Assembly (NCBI RefSeq): GCF_000771745.2
Contig: NZ_JPSL02000039.1
Span: forward strand, 310,001-374,000
Source: Thermus filiformis
GTDB lineage: Bacteria; Deinococcota; Deinococci; Deinococcales; Thermaceae
Length of the DNA: 64,000 bases
Reading direction: 5' to 3'
The notes below the pieces were generated by a model. The model did not search any database. It had not been told where the DNA came from and worked only from the letters and a program-made list of their open reading frames with translations. Positions 54,345-62,662 of the stretch are shown piece after piece. The translations under genes and the position numbers were made by a program. Numbering within the stretch: the first letter of the stretch is position 1; the number at the start of each line of letters is the position of its first letter.

Positions 54345-55307
54345 TCACCTCGCCAGAAGCTCGTAGTAGGCCTTGAGGTAGGCCGTCCGGGCCTGAAGGA
54401 GGCCCAGCTCCGCCTGCAGCGCCGCCAGCTCGGACTGGAGGAGGCCGATCTCGCTCAAAAGGCCGGCCTTGAACCGCTTGGCGTCGGCCTCGAGCTGGGC
54501 CTGGGCCGCCTTCTGGGCGGCCTCCGCCGCGGCCACCCCCTGGAGGAGGGCCTTAAGCCGCTCCAGACCCGACTCCAGGCCGAGGCGAAGCCCCCGCTCC
54601 GCCTCGGCCAGGTTCTTGGCGAGGGCCGCCTTTTGGTCCTTCAGGTTTTCTATGTCCCGCCTGGGGGCGAAGCTCTCGTCCAGAAGGCCGAGCTGGAAGT
54701 CCAGAAGCTCCAGGCTTTGGCGGAGGGAAAGAAGGTCGGGGTTACGGGCCAGAAGCCCCTCCACGTCCTCCGGGGGTGGGGGGAGGTCGCCCAAAGGCAG
54801 GGCCTCCTCGCTTCCCGTGAGGCTTTGCCAGTTCTTCCGGGCGGCCCAAAGCCCCGCCTCGGCCAGGCGGAGGTTCTTTTCGGCCTCGAGGCGGTCCTTC
54901 CGCGCCTTTTCCAGGTCCAAAGGAGAGGCCCCGCCCCCCTTGAGCCGGATCTCCGCCGCCCGCTCCGCCTTCTGGCTCAGGAGGAGGGCCTTCTGGGCCA
55001 GCCGGACCTGGAGCTCCGCTTCCAGAAGATTGGCGTAGGCGTTCACCAGGTCCCGCTCCGCCTGCTTCAGGGCCCGCTCCCTTCTGGCCTGGGCCAGGGC
55101 GTAGGCCTGCCGGGCCTGAAGCTCGCCCAGGCCGGTCCGCAGGGGATCGGCCAGGGTCCTTTCCAGCTCCTTCTTTTTGTTCTCCTCGTCCAGGAGGGCC
55201 GCCTGGACGGGGTTCAGCCCGGAGGCCTTCTTCAGGGCCTCCTCCAGGGTCAGTCCCTGGGCCAGGGCCAGGGAGAGGAAAAGGGTCAGGGCCAGCCAAT
55301 TTTTCAT
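54345..55307 (-). CDS. TolC-like outer-membrane efflux protein, short form
   Basis: 320 residues with signal peptide (MKNWLALTLFLSLALAQG). Heptad-rich helices with the OEP-family LxEALKKA start (LTLEEALKKASGLNP) and the repeated L/A/E/K helical hairpins of TolC. It is about 100 residues shorter than a usual TolC protomer and than the gene before it, so it probably lacks one strand-helix section. Overlaps both neighbours by 4 bp. Confidence 0.87.
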   Translation of the reverse strand: MKNWLALTLFLSLALAQGLTLEEALKKASGLNPVQAALLDEENKKKELERTLADPLRTGLGELQARQAYALAQARRERALKQAERDLVNAYANLLEAELQVRLAQKALLLSQKAERAAEIRLKGGGASPLDLEKARKDRLEAEKNLRLAEAGLWAARKNWQSLTGSEEALPLGDLPPPPEDVEGLLARNPDLLSLRQSLELLDFQLGLLDESFAPRRDIENLKDQKAALAKNLAEAERGLRLGLESGLERLKALLQGVAAAEAAQKAAQAQLEADAKRFKAGLLSEIGLLQSELAALQAELGLLQARTAYLKAYYELLAR

Positions 55308-56599
55308 TGCTCACCTCCTGCCTCGAGCGCCTTGAAGGGCACCCGTCCGTAGAAACTGTAAAGGTCCAAGATCGCGCCTAGTAGCGCGTTTTCCGCCTGC
55401 TTCCGCTTGAGCTCCGCCTGGAGGAGGGCCACCTCCGCCTCCCGCACCTTCAGGGGGCTTTCCAGCCCGAGCCGGGCCCGGGCTTGGGTCTCCTCCAGGG
55501 CCTTGGCCTTGTCCGAGACCTCCTTCTTGGCGAGCTCCAGGCCCCGCTCCTTCTGGGCCAGGGCCTGCCGGAGGGCCTCCTCCTCCACCTGGGCCTGGAG
55601 CCGGGCCGCCCTTAGGGCCTCCTCCGCCCCCTTGACCTGGTTTTCCGCCGCCCTCAGCCCCTCCAAAAGCCCGGGGGAGAGGGTAAGGGCGAGGCCGAGC
55701 CGCACCTCCCGGCTCACCCGCGCCCCGGGGATGGCGCTTGTGCGGCCGGGGTCCTGGTAGGTGTAGGAGAGGGTGGGCTGGAGGGTGCGGCTGGTGAGGC
55801 CCAGGGCCAGCTGGTCCTTCTCCGAGGGGTAGAGGAGGACCTGGGCCTGGAGGGTGGGGAGGAGGGCCCGGAAGGTGCTCTCGTAGAGGACGCGGGCCTC
55901 CTCGAGGGCCAGCTCGGCCTCCCGCACCCGCAAGGGGACGCCCCCCTCGGGGGGGGCCAGGGGGGGCAGGGGCTGGTCCGGCAGGACCAGGCTCTGGGCC
56001 GAAAGCCGGGCCAGAAATACCCCTTCCTCCGCCTTGACCTTGGCCTCCTGGGCCTCCCGCAGCCGGGCCTCCGCCTCCCGCACCTCCCGGCTCGAGGCCC
56101 CGCCCCCCTCGAGCCGCCTTTGGGCGGCGAGGAGCCCCTCCTGGGCCAGGGCCAGCCCCGCCTCCGCCAGCCTCAGGCCCAAAAGGGCCTCCTCCAGCCG
56201 GCCCTGGGCCTGGTAGGCCTGGGCGAGGAGGGCCAGCACGGCCCGGGCGTAGCCCAGCTCCGCCCGCCGGACGGTCAGCTCAGCCCGGCGCAGGGCGTCC
56301 TGGGTGTCCCCGAAGGGAAAGGGGGTGAGGGCCAGGCTCAGGGTGAGGGAGGAGGCGGTCTTGGGAAGCGCGTCGCACAGGGCCTGGGACTGGCACTCGT
56401 ACCCCAGAAGGCCGTAGCCGCCCTGGGCCTGCAGGGCCAGGGGGGAGGCCTGGGCCGAGCGCTGGGCCCGGGCCGCCTCCAGCTGGGCCAGGGCCTGGAG
56501 CCGCACGGGGTGGGTGAGGAGGGGCAAAAGGCCCCTGGGCTCCTGGGCCGTCTGGGCCAGGGCCACGGGGAAAAGGAAGAAGATCCAGAGTCTTTTCAT
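55304..56599 (-). CDS. TolC-like outer-membrane efflux protein, full-length form
   Basis: 431 residues: signal peptide (MKRLWIFFLFPVALAQ), then two repeats of long helices typical of the outer-membrane efflux protein family. An apparent beta segment carries a Cys pair (YECQSQALCDAL, about 77-88), which could form a disulfide. Tandem with the shorter TolC-like gene, so the channel may be a hetero-oligomer or one copy may be diverging. Start ATG 56599 overlaps the marR stop (ATGA). Confidence 0.9.
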   Translation of the reverse strand: MKRLWIFFLFPVALAQTAQEPRGLLPLLTHPVRLQALAQLEAARAQRSAQASPLALQAQGGYGLLGYECQSQALCDALPKTASSLTLSLALTPFPFGDTQDALRRAELTVRRAELGYARAVLALLAQAYQAQGRLEEALLGLRLAEAGLALAQEGLLAAQRRLEGGGASSREVREAEARLREAQEAKVKAEEGVFLARLSAQSLVLPDQPLPPLAPPEGGVPLRVREAELALEEARVLYESTFRALLPTLQAQVLLYPSEKDQLALGLTSRTLQPTLSYTYQDPGRTSAIPGARVSREVRLGLALTLSPGLLEGLRAAENQVKGAEEALRAARLQAQVEEEALRQALAQKERGLELAKKEVSDKAKALEETQARARLGLESPLKVREAEVALLQAELKRKQAENALLGAILDLYSFYGRVPFKALEAGGEQ

Positions 56600-57024
56600 G
56601 CCGCCTCCGTGAGCTTTTCCAGAATCTCCTTGAAGGCCGCAAGCTCCTTGGGGTTCAGCCGGGCCAGGTGGCGGGCGAAGGTCTCCTGCCAGATGGCCTT
56701 CAGGGCCTCCGCCTGCCGCCGGCCCTCCTCGGTGAGGCGGAGGAGGACCCTCCGCCGGTCCAAAGGGTCGGGGGCGCGCTCCAAAAACCCCCGGTCCTCG
56801 AGGTGGGCGAGGAGGGCGCTGGCCTGGGAGGGGCTCATCTCCATCTCCTCCGCCAGGTGGCCCGGGGAGCGCTCCCTTTCCGAGAGGAGCCTGAGCGCCT
56901 CCGCCTGCAAGGGGGTGAGGCCCAGACGGCCGAAGGCCTCCTTGGCCTCCTGGAAGAGGAGGCGCATCAGGCGGTACCCCAGCCGGGTTAGGGCCTCCAC
57001 CAGTTCGGGGGGAGGACGGTTCAT
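56596..57024 (-). CDS. MarR-family transcriptional regulator
   Basis: 142-residue winged-helix regulator. HTH segment RSPGHLAEEMEMSPSQASALLAHLEDRGFLER with the wing DPLDRRRVLLRLTEEGRR. It heads the operon marR-tolC-tolC-MFP-RND-hydrolase and most likely represses it, responding to a toxic ligand. A 24-bp inverted repeat covers its promoter (57038-57061). TATAGT lies 8 nt before ATG 57024, so the mRNA is near-leaderless. Confidence 0.94.
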   Translation of the reverse strand: MNRPPPELVEALTRLGYRLMRLLFQEAKEAFGRLGLTPLQAEALRLLSERERSPGHLAEEMEMSPSQASALLAHLEDRGFLERAPDPLDRRRVLLRLTEEGRRQAEALKAIWQETFARHLARLNPKELAAFKEILEKLTEAA

Positions 57025-57038
57025 ACCCTTGAACTATA
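57025..57038 (-). promoter_or_regulatory. Promoter (-10) of the efflux operon
   Basis: On the minus strand TATAGT (57038-57033), 8 nt, ATG 57024. Confidence 0.55.
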
Positions 57039-57061
57039 CACTTCACGAAAATAAAAAGTGT
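57038..57061. promoter_or_regulatory. MarR operator candidate
   Basis: Arms ACACTT (57038-57043) and AAGTGT (57056-57061), with a very AT-rich centre that is unusual in this genome. It covers the region between the -10 and -35 of the marR promoter and lies 25 bp upstream of the -10 of the divergent CorC-like gene. Confidence 0.6.
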
Positions 57062-57085
57062 GGCGGGGCTCACGCTTTTCCGTGC

Positions 57086-57091
57086 TATAAT
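57086..57091 (+). promoter_or_regulatory. -10 of the CorC-like operon
   Basis: TATAAT with the TGC extension (TGCTATAAT). The start would be near 57098, a 7-nt leader before ATG 57105. Confidence 0.65.
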
Positions 57092-57104
57092 CGGGCTTGG
57101 CTAT

Positions 57105-58427
57105 ATGGACAGACCGCCAAGTCGCTGGCCGCTCTTCCTCTTCCTGGCACAACCGGTCTTCGCCCAGGGGCCTTCGGCCCAGGACGCAGTGGTTCTCGCG
57201 GGCCTTCTTCTCCTTTCCGCCTTCTTTTCCGCCAGCGAGACCGCCTTCACCACCCTCTACCCCTGGAAGGTGCGGGAGCTCGCGGAGGCCAAGGGCCGCC
57301 CCTTTGACCTATTGGCCCAGGACATCGCCCGCTTCCTCACCACCATCCTGGTGGGGAACAACCTGGTGAACATCGCCGCCACCGCCCTGGTCACCGAGCT
57401 CGCCACCCGGGCCTTCGGCTCCGCCGGGGTGGGGTACGCCACCGGGGCCATGACCTTCCTCATCCTCTTCTTCGGCGAGATCACCCCCAAGTCCATCGCC
57501 GTGCACCACGCGGAGGCCATCGCCCGCCTGGCCGCTTGGCCCATCTACGCCCTGAGCATCCTCTTTTACCCCTTGGGCCGGTTCTTCAGCTGGGTCTCGG
57601 GCCGGGTCCTCCGCCTCCTCGGCCTCGAGCCCCGGGACACCCCCCTGGTCTCGGAGCAGGAGCTCAAGCTCATCCTGGCCGGGGCGGAGGCAAGCGGGGC
57701 CATAGAGGAGGACGAGGAGGAGATGATCCACTCCATCCTGGAGCTGGAGGGCACCCCCGTGAAGGACCTCATGGTCCCCCGGGTGGAGATGGTGGCCATA
57801 GAGGCCTCCGCCACCTTGGAGGAGTTCCTCCACCTGGTGCGGGAGCACCGCTACAGCCGTGTCCCCGTCTACCAAGAGAGCGTGGACCACATCGTGGGGG
57901 TGGCCTACGCCCGGGACCTTTTGGACTTCTACTGTGAGGAGGACCTGAAGGCCCGCCGGGTAGCCTCCATCGCCCACCCCCCCTACTTCGTCCCGGAGAA
58001 CATGGACGCCTGGGACCTCCTGCGGGAGCTCCGCCGCCGCAAGGTCCACATGGCCATCGTGGTGGACGAGTTCGGGGGGACGGCGGGCCTCGTCACCCTG
58101 GAAGACGTCATTGAAGAGATCGTGGGGGAGATCTACGACGAGACCGACGAGGACGAGGAGGCCCCGGTGCGCCACCTTCCGGACGGCAGCCTCTCCGTCC
58201 AGGCCCAGCTCCCCATAGACGAGGTGGGGGAGGTCCTGGGGGTGGAGTTCCCGGAAGGGGAGTACGACACCCTCTCCGGCTTCCTCTACGCCGAGTTCGG
58301 CCGCATCCCCACGGTGGGGGAGAGTATAGTCTGGAACGGATTTCGCTTCCTTGTGGAGCGGGCGGACCAGAGGCGGGTGGAGCGGGTCCGCATAGAACGG
58401 CTCAAGGAGGAGAAGCATGACGCTTGA
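57105..58427 (+). CDS. CNNM/CorC-type transporter (HlyC family) with CBS pair
   Basis: 440 residues: N-terminal CNNM membrane domain (about 20-190, with [10 protein letters not shown] and [11 protein letters not shown]), then a CBS pair (about 205-335, [48 protein letters not shown] in parts), then a C-terminal CorC_HlyC domain ([25 protein letters not shown]). The family exports Mg2+ or affects metal homeostasis. I start at ATG 57105, because an in-frame GTG at 57060 lies upstream of the promoter. Overlaps cdd by 11 bp. Confidence 0.93.
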   Translation: MDRPPSRWPLFLFLAQPVFAQGPSAQDAVVLAGLLLLSAFFSASETAFTTLYPWKVRELAEAKGRPFDLLAQDIARFLTTILVGNNLVNIAATALVTELATRAFGSAGVGYATGAMTFLILFFGEITPKSIAVHHAEAIARLAAWPIYALSILFYPLGRFFSWVSGRVLRLLGLEPRDTPLVSEQELKLILAGAEASGAIEEDEEEMIHSILELEGTPVKDLMVPRVEMVAIEASATLEEFLHLVREHRYSRVPVYQESVDHIVGVAYARDLLDFYCEEDLKARRVASIAHPPYFVPENMDAWDLLRELRRRKVHMAIVVDEFGGTAGLVTLEDVIEEIVGEIYDETDEDEEAPVRHLPDGSLSVQAQLPIDEVGEVLGVEFPEGEYDTLSGFLYAEFGRIPTVGESIVWNGFRFLVERADQRRVERVRIERLKEEKHDA

Positions 58428-58851
58428 GGAGGCGCGCGCCCGCCTTCAGGCCCTGGTGGAGAAGGCCTACGCCCCCTACTCCCGCTTTCCCGTGGCCGCT
58501 TTGGTGGTCTCGAGCTCCGGCCAGCTCTACGCCGGGGTGAACGTGGAGAACGCCAGCTTTCCCCTCTCCCTCTGCGCGGAGCGGGCCGCGGTGGCGGCCA
58601 TGGTGGCCGCGGGGGAGCGGGCCATCGCCCGGGTCTACCTCTACAGCCCCCAGGGGCCCATCCCCCCCTGCGGGGCCTGCCGCCAGGTCCTGGCCGAGTT
58701 CGCCCTGCCCGGGGCTGAGGTGGTCGCCCTGGGGCCCCAAGAGGCCGAGGTCCGCCTCCTCTTTGACCTCCTCCCCTGGACCTTCCGCCTCTCTTCTGCT
58801 AAAGTGGAGTCTGGCTCGCACGGCCAAGACCGTGCCCAGGAGGAAGAATGA
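58417..58851 (+). CDS. cdd: Cytidine deaminase
   Basis: Pyrimidine salvage, cytidine/deoxycytidine to uridine/deoxyuridine. 144 residues. Zinc motifs [11 protein letters not shown] (Cys plus catalytic Glu) and [10 protein letters not shown] (two Cys), with [13 protein letters not shown] and [12 protein letters not shown] typical of the homotetrameric type. The C-terminal ~20 residues ([19 protein letters not shown]) are an odd polar extension. Its stop overlaps the rpmE start (ATGA), so a nucleotide-salvage gene is translationally coupled to L31. Confidence 0.95.
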   Translation: MTLEEARARLQALVEKAYAPYSRFPVAALVVSSSGQLYAGVNVENASFPLSLCAERAAVAAMVAAGERAIARVYLYSPQGPIPPCGACRQVLAEFALPGAEVVALGPQEAEVRLLFDLLPWTFRLSSAKVESGSHGQDRAQEEE

Positions 58852-59063
58852 AAGAAGGCATCCACCCCAAGCTCGTCCCCGCCCGCATCATCTGCGGGTG
58901 CGGCAACGTCATCCACACCTACTCGGTCAAGCCGGAGATCCACGTGGAGGTCTGCTCCAAGTGCCACCCCTTCTACACGGGCCAGCAGCGGTTCGTGGAC
59001 ACGGAGGGGCGGGTGGAGCGGTTCCAGCGCCGCTTCGGCGACTCCTACCGCAAGGGCCGCTGA
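58848..59063 (+). CDS. rpmE: 50S ribosomal protein L31 (zinc-binding type)
   Basis: 71 residues. [26 protein letters not shown] has the CxC pair and [20 protein letters not shown] the CxxC pair (shown here in overlapping short pieces), so this is the zinc-containing C+ form. Basic C-terminus [11 protein letters not shown]. Coupled to cdd (4-bp overlap). A perfect hairpin follows 13 bp after the stop. Confidence 0.97.
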   Translation: MKEGIHPKLVPARIICGCGNVIHTYSVKPEIHVEVCSKCHPFYTGQQRFVDTEGRVERFQRRFGDSYRKGR

Positions 59064-59076
59064 AGGCACCTTCTTT

Positions 59077-59100
59077 CCGCCCCGGCCAAGGCCGGGGCGG
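59077..59100. terminator. Perfect GC hairpin between rpmE and tdk
   Basis: CCGCCCCGGCC-AA-GGCCGGGGCGG: 11-bp stem with a 2-nt centre. It is followed at once by TATGCTTT, which is also the -10 of tdk. It could end the cdd-rpmE message, though the T-run is poor. Confidence 0.55.
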
Positions 59101-59113
59101 TATGCTTTAGGGC
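59101..59113 (+). promoter_or_regulatory. Leaderless -10 of tdk
   Basis: TATGCT (59101-59106), TTAGGGC, then ATG 59114. The -35 position is occupied by the GC hairpin. Confidence 0.5.
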
Positions 59114-59680
59114 ATGCGCGCCGAGCCGGGTTGGATTGAGGTCATCGTGGGCCCCATGTTCTCGGGCAAGTCCGAGGAGCTGATCCGCCGGGTGAAGCGG
59201 GCCCTGATCGCGGGGCAAAGGGTCGTGGTCTTCAAGCCCCGGCTGGACGACCGCTACCACGAGCGCCAGGTGGTGAGCCACGACGGGAAGAGGGTGGAGG
59301 CCATCCCCGTGGAGTCGGCCCAGGAGATGCGGCCCCACCTTTCCCCCCTGCCCCAGGTGGTGGCGGTGGACGAGGTCCAGTTCTTCGGCCCCGACCTGGT
59401 GGAGCTGGCGGTGGACCTCTCGGGCCAGGGGGTGCGGGTGGTCCTGGCGGGGCTGGACCTGGACTTCCGGGGCGAGCCCTTCGGCATCATCCCCGAGCTC
59501 CTGGCCCGGGCGGAGCGGGTGGAGAAGCTCACCGCCATCTGCCCTCGCTGCGGCCGGCCCGCCACCCGGACCCAGCGCCTCATCGGAGGCCAGCCCGCCC
59601 GCCGCACCGACCCCGTGATCCTGGTGGGGGCCCAGGAGGTCTACGAGCCCCGGTGCCGGGCCTGCCACGTGGTGCTATAG
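59114..59680 (+). CDS. tdk: Thymidine kinase
   Basis: Type II thymidine kinase (ATP plus thymidine to dTMP), 188 residues. P-loop VGPMFSGKSEELIRR, Walker B VVAVDEVQFF, lasso domain with zinc Cys pairs CPRCGRPATRTQRL and CRACHVV, and the substrate loop in between (VYEPRC with the conserved Tyr). Leaderless. Convergent overlap of 6 bp with hsp20. With cdd nearby, this is a small pyrimidine-salvage group. Confidence 0.96.
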   Translation: MRAEPGWIEVIVGPMFSGKSEELIRRVKRALIAGQRVVVFKPRLDDRYHERQVVSHDGKRVEAIPVESAQEMRPHLSPLPQVVAVDEVQFFGPDLVELAVDLSGQGVRVVLAGLDLDFRGEPFGIIPELLARAERVEKLTAICPRCGRPATRTQRLIGGQPARRTDPVILVGAQEVYEPRCRACHVVL

Positions 59681-60076
59681 GGGCAAGGCCTTGGCGGGGG
59701 CCTTCTTCAGGCGGATCTCCAGGACGCCGTTTCTTAGGGTGGCCTTGGCCGAGCCCTCCTCCACGGGGCCCGGCAGGTGCAGGGTGCGGCGGAAGACCCC
59801 GTAGGGGCGCTCCTCCTGCAGGTACGTGCCCGGCAGGGGGTGCCGCACCCCGGCCAGGGTGAGGACCGAGCCCTCCTCCAGAAGTTCCAGGTCCTCCGGC
59901 CGCACCCCTGGCACGTCCACCAGGAGGACGTAGGCCTCCTCCTCCTCCAGGACGTCCACCGGTGGGGCCCAGGCGGCCACCTCCTCCCCGGTGAGCTGGT
60001 AGGTGAGTTCGGCGAGCCGCCTTTGTAGCTCCCGCAGCTTTCTCAGCGTCTCCAGTCGGTCCAGAGGCTCCAGCAT
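59675..60076 (-). CDS. Small heat-shock protein Hsp20
   Basis: 133 residues: an alpha-crystallin domain (about 45-130) with [38 protein letters not shown] and the A-x-x-x-n-G-V-L sequence [16 protein letters not shown]-terminal helix rich in Leu/Arg. ATP-independent chaperone that holds unfolding proteins. The C-terminal IxI motif is replaced by a KALPL end. Start at ATG 60076, leaderless; no CIRCE or other heat-shock box is seen. Confidence 0.92.
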   Translation of the reverse strand: MLEPLDRLETLRKLRELQRRLAELTYQLTGEEVAAWAPPVDVLEEEEAYVLLVDVPGVRPEDLELLEEGSVLTLAGVRHPLPGTYLQEERPYGVFRRTLHLPGPVEEGSAKATLRNGVLEIRLKKAPAKALPL

Positions 60077-60094
60077 GCCCTCATAATAAACGAG
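60077..60094. promoter_or_regulatory. 18-bp divergent leaderless promoter core, hsp20/miaA
   Basis: Entire gap between the starts at 60076 and 60095. Minus strand TATTAT (60088-60083), GAGGGC, ATG. Plus strand CATAAT (60082-60087), AAACGAG, GTG. The -10 boxes overlap by five base pairs. Confidence 0.6.
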
Positions 60095-61000
60095 GTGGAG
60101 ATCCCCGTTCTCGCCGGTCCCACGGCCAGCGGAAAGACCCTCCTCGCCCTTCGGCTTGCGGAGGAGGTGCCCCTCGAGGTCGTCTCCGCGGACGCCACCA
60201 TGGTCTACCGGGGGCTGGACATCGGCACGGACAAGCCCACCCCTGAGGAGAGGGCGCGCGTGCCTCACCACCTGGTGGATGTGCTGGAGCCTTCCGAGGC
60301 CATGAGCGTGGCCCGGTTTTTGGAACTGGCCGAGGAGGCCATCGCCCGCGTCCTTTCCCGGGGCCGCCTTCCCTTGGTGGTGGGGGGGACGGGGTACTAC
60401 ATCCGGGCCCTTTCCGAGGGGCTACACGACCTTCCCCCGCCCGACCCCCTGCTCCAAGAGGAGCTCTGGCGGGCCCTGGAACGGGAGGGGTTTTCCGCCC
60501 TATGGGAGGAGCTCCACCGCCAAAGCCCCGAGGACGCGCGGAGGGTGGGGCGCAACCCCCGCAGGCTGGTGCGGGCCCTGGAGGTCCTGAGGCGGACCGG
60601 CCTTCCCCCGGCCCGCTTTCCCAAAAGGCCCCCCCGGTTTCGCTACCGGAAGCTGGTCCTCTGGCCGGAGAAGGCTTGGCTCTGGCCCCGCCTCGAGGCC
60701 CGGGCCAGGTCCCAGTTCGCCCGGGGGCTTTTGGAGGAGGTCCGGGGGCTTCTCGGGAGGTACCCGGAGGTCCCCACCGCCCTCCAGGCCATCGGGTACA
60801 AGGAGGTGGTGGGGTACCTGAGGGGGGAGTACAGCCTGGAGGAGGCCCTGGAGCGGGACATCCGGGCGGTGAAGGCCTACGCCAAGCGGCAGTACACCTG
60901 GTTCCGCCGGGAGCCCGGGGACGTGACCTACCTCTTCCGCGGGGGAGAAGAGGCGTACGAGGGCTTCCGGGACTGGGTGCGGCTTTACTACGGCCTCTAG
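60095..61000 (+). CDS. miaA: tRNA dimethylallyltransferase MiaA
   Basis: Adds dimethylallyl to A37 of tRNAs reading UNN codons. 301 residues. P-loop [13 protein letters not shown], catalytic [18 protein letters not shown] (usually DSMQVYRG; here ATMVYRG), [23 protein letters not shown] and C-terminal [12 protein letters not shown] start at 60095, leaderless. Transcribed divergently from hsp20 from a shared AT island, which puts a tRNA modification gene beside a chaperone gene. Confidence 0.96.
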   Translation: MEIPVLAGPTASGKTLLALRLAEEVPLEVVSADATMVYRGLDIGTDKPTPEERARVPHHLVDVLEPSEAMSVARFLELAEEAIARVLSRGRLPLVVGGTGYYIRALSEGLHDLPPPDPLLQEELWRALEREGFSALWEELHRQSPEDARRVGRNPRRLVRALEVLRRTGLPPARFPKRPPRFRYRKLVLWPEKAWLWPRLEARARSQFARGLLEEVRGLLGRYPEVPTALQAIGYKEVVGYLRGEYSLEEALERDIRAVKAYAKRQYTWFRREPGDVTYLFRGGEEAYEGFRDWVRLYYGL

Positions 61001-61100
61001 TGCTATTCGGGCTTCCTACCGAGGTTTTTGGGGCAGTGCCTTGTCTTGCGTAGGCGTGGCGGACAAATGTAGCGGAGAGATTTATCCCGAGCGGGAGAAA

Positions 61101-61149
61101 TCGTGAAAAAGTTAACTTGACGAGGCGCCCCAGCCCTTAATATGGGGCC
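61101..61149 (+). promoter_or_regulatory. Promoter region of gatA with A-rich upstream tract
   Basis: TTGACG (61117-61122), a short spacer (15 bp) and TAATAT (61138-61143), then GGGGCC and ATG 61150 (leaderless). Just upstream, 61101-61116 (TCGTGAAAAAGTTAAC) is far more AT-rich than its surroundings and could act as an UP element. The rest of the miaA-gatA gap (61001-61100) shows nothing I recognise. Confidence 0.55.
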
Positions 61150-62544
61150 ATGCTGGCTCACGCGCTCCTAAAGGCGGTCAGGGAGGGCCGGCTCCACCCC
61201 CGGGAGGTGGCGGAGGCCTACCTCGAGCGCGCCCGGCGGCACGCCCACCTGGGGGCCTTCCTGGCCCTGAACGAGAGGGTCCTCGAGGAGGCGGAGAGGG
61301 TGGACCGGGAGGCCCCCTTGGCCGGCCTTCCCGTGGCGGTGAAGGACAACCTGGTCACCCGAGACCTCCCCACCACCGCGGGCAGCCGCCTTCTGGAGGG
61401 CTTCTTCGCCCCCTACGAGGCCACGGCGGTGCGGCGGCTCAAGGAGGCGGGGGCTTTGGTCCTGGGCAAGACCAACCTGGACGAGTTCGCCATGGGCTCC
61501 TCCACGGAGCACTCCGCCTTCTTCCCCGCCCGCAACCCTTTTGACCCCTCCCGGACCCCCGGAGGGTCCAGCGGGGGGAGCGCGGCGGCGGTGAGCGCGG
61601 ACCTGGCCCCCCTGGCCCTGGGCTCCGACACCGGGGGGAGCATCCGCCAGCCCGCCGCCTACTGCGGGGTCTACGGCCTGAAGCCCACCTACGGCCGGGT
61701 GAGCCGCTACGGCCTTATCGCCTACGCCAGCTCCTTGGACCAGGTGGGCCCCCTGGCCCGGAGCGTCCGGGACCTGGCCCTCCTGATGGACGTCCTGGCG
61801 GGGGAGGACCCCCTGGACGCCACCAGCTTAAGCGCTCCTTCCCGCTTCCAGAAGGCCCTGGAGGAGCCCCTTCCCCCCTTGCGGCTGGGGGTGGTGAAGG
61901 AGGCTTTGGAGGGGAACACGGAAGGGGTGAGCCGGGCCCTGGAGGGCTTTTTGGAGGTCATGGGCCGCCTGGGGGCCAGGGTCAAGGAGGTCTCCTGGCC
62001 GGGGCTCTCCCTGGCCCTGAACGCCTACTACATCCTGGCCCCGGCGGAGGCCAGCTCCAACCTGGCCCGCTACGACGGCACCCTCTTCGGCGTGCGGAAG
62101 GGAGGGGTGGAGGAGACCCGGGCCCTGTTCGGCCTCGAGGCCAAGCGGCGCATCCTGGTGGGCACCTTCGTCCTTTCCTCCGGGTACTACGAGGCCTTCT
62201 ACGGCCGGGCCCAGGCTTTCCGCGCCCGGCTCAAGCGGGAGGCCTTGGCCCTCTTCTCCGACCTGGACGCCCTGGTCCTGCCCACCACCCCCACCCCCGC
62301 CTTCCCCTTAGGGGCGATGAAGGACCCCCTGGCCATGTACCGGCAGGACCTCTACACCGTGGCCGCCAACCTCACCGGCCTGCCCGCCCTCTCCGTCCCC
62401 GCGGGGTTTGAAGGGGGGCTTCCCGTAGGGGTCCAGCTCATGGGCCCGCCCCTCTCGGACGAGGCCCTCCTCCGGGTGGCCCTGGCCTTTGAGGAGGCCA
62501 CGGACGGGGCCCACCTCCGCACCCCCTTGGGGGAGGCGTTTTGA
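61150..62544 (+). CDS. gatA: Asp-tRNA(Asn)/Glu-tRNA(Gln) amidotransferase subunit A
   Basis: Amidase subunit of GatCAB, releasing ammonia from glutamine to amidate mischarged tRNA. 464 residues. Amidase-signature catalytic triad K65 (PVAVKDNLV), S140 ([10 protein letters not shown]) and S164 ([12 protein letters not shown]), followed by [15 protein letters not shown]. gatB and gatC are not adjacent, as in other Thermus as I recall. The repeat at locus G begins 1 bp after the TGA. Confidence 0.96.
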   Translation: MLAHALLKAVREGRLHPREVAEAYLERARRHAHLGAFLALNERVLEEAERVDREAPLAGLPVAVKDNLVTRDLPTTAGSRLLEGFFAPYEATAVRRLKEAGALVLGKTNLDEFAMGSSTEHSAFFPARNPFDPSRTPGGSSGGSAAAVSADLAPLALGSDTGGSIRQPAAYCGVYGLKPTYGRVSRYGLIAYASSLDQVGPLARSVRDLALLMDVLAGEDPLDATSLSAPSRFQKALEEPLPPLRLGVVKEALEGNTEGVSRALEGFLEVMGRLGARVKEVSWPGLSLALNAYYILAPAEASSNLARYDGTLFGVRKGGVEETRALFGLEAKRRILVGTFVLSSGYYEAFYGRAQAFRARLKREALALFSDLDALVLPTTPTPAFPLGAMKDPLAMYRQDLYTVAANLTGLPALSVPAGFEGGLPVGVQLMGPPLSDEALLRVALAFEEATDGAHLRTPLGEAF

Positions 62545-62545
62545 T

Positions 62546-62648
62546 ACCACCCCAGCTTGGCTTGCGCCAAGCTGGGGGCCCCGGTAAAGCCTTTCCCCAG
62601 CCTCCTGACGGAGCCGCGTATGCGAAGGAAACGGCAGAAAAGGGTATG
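62546..62648 (+). repeat. 42-bp repeat, locus G (1 unit + full tail)
   Basis: Unit 62546-62587 with core AGCTTGGC-ttgc-GCCAAGCT, then the best-preserved tail: AGCCTTTCCCCAGCCTCC, TGACGGAGCCGC, GTATGCGAAGGAAACGGCAG, AAAAGGGTATGA. The tail holds a nine-codon frame MRRKRQKRV with its own stop. It starts 1 bp after the gatA stop and ends 15 bp before the next start codon. Confidence 0.92.
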
Positions 62649-62662
62649 AGGCCACTCCATCT

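Noticed and set aside
57060-57104. Upstream GTG extension of the CorC-like protein
   Set aside because: The extension begins before the TGCTATAAT promoter and inside the MarR operator, so it would not be on the main transcript.
62619-62648. MRRKRQKRV in the tail module as a real peptide gene
   Set aside because: No ribosome-binding site, and at other loci the frame runs on for different lengths; reported as an observation, not as a CDS.
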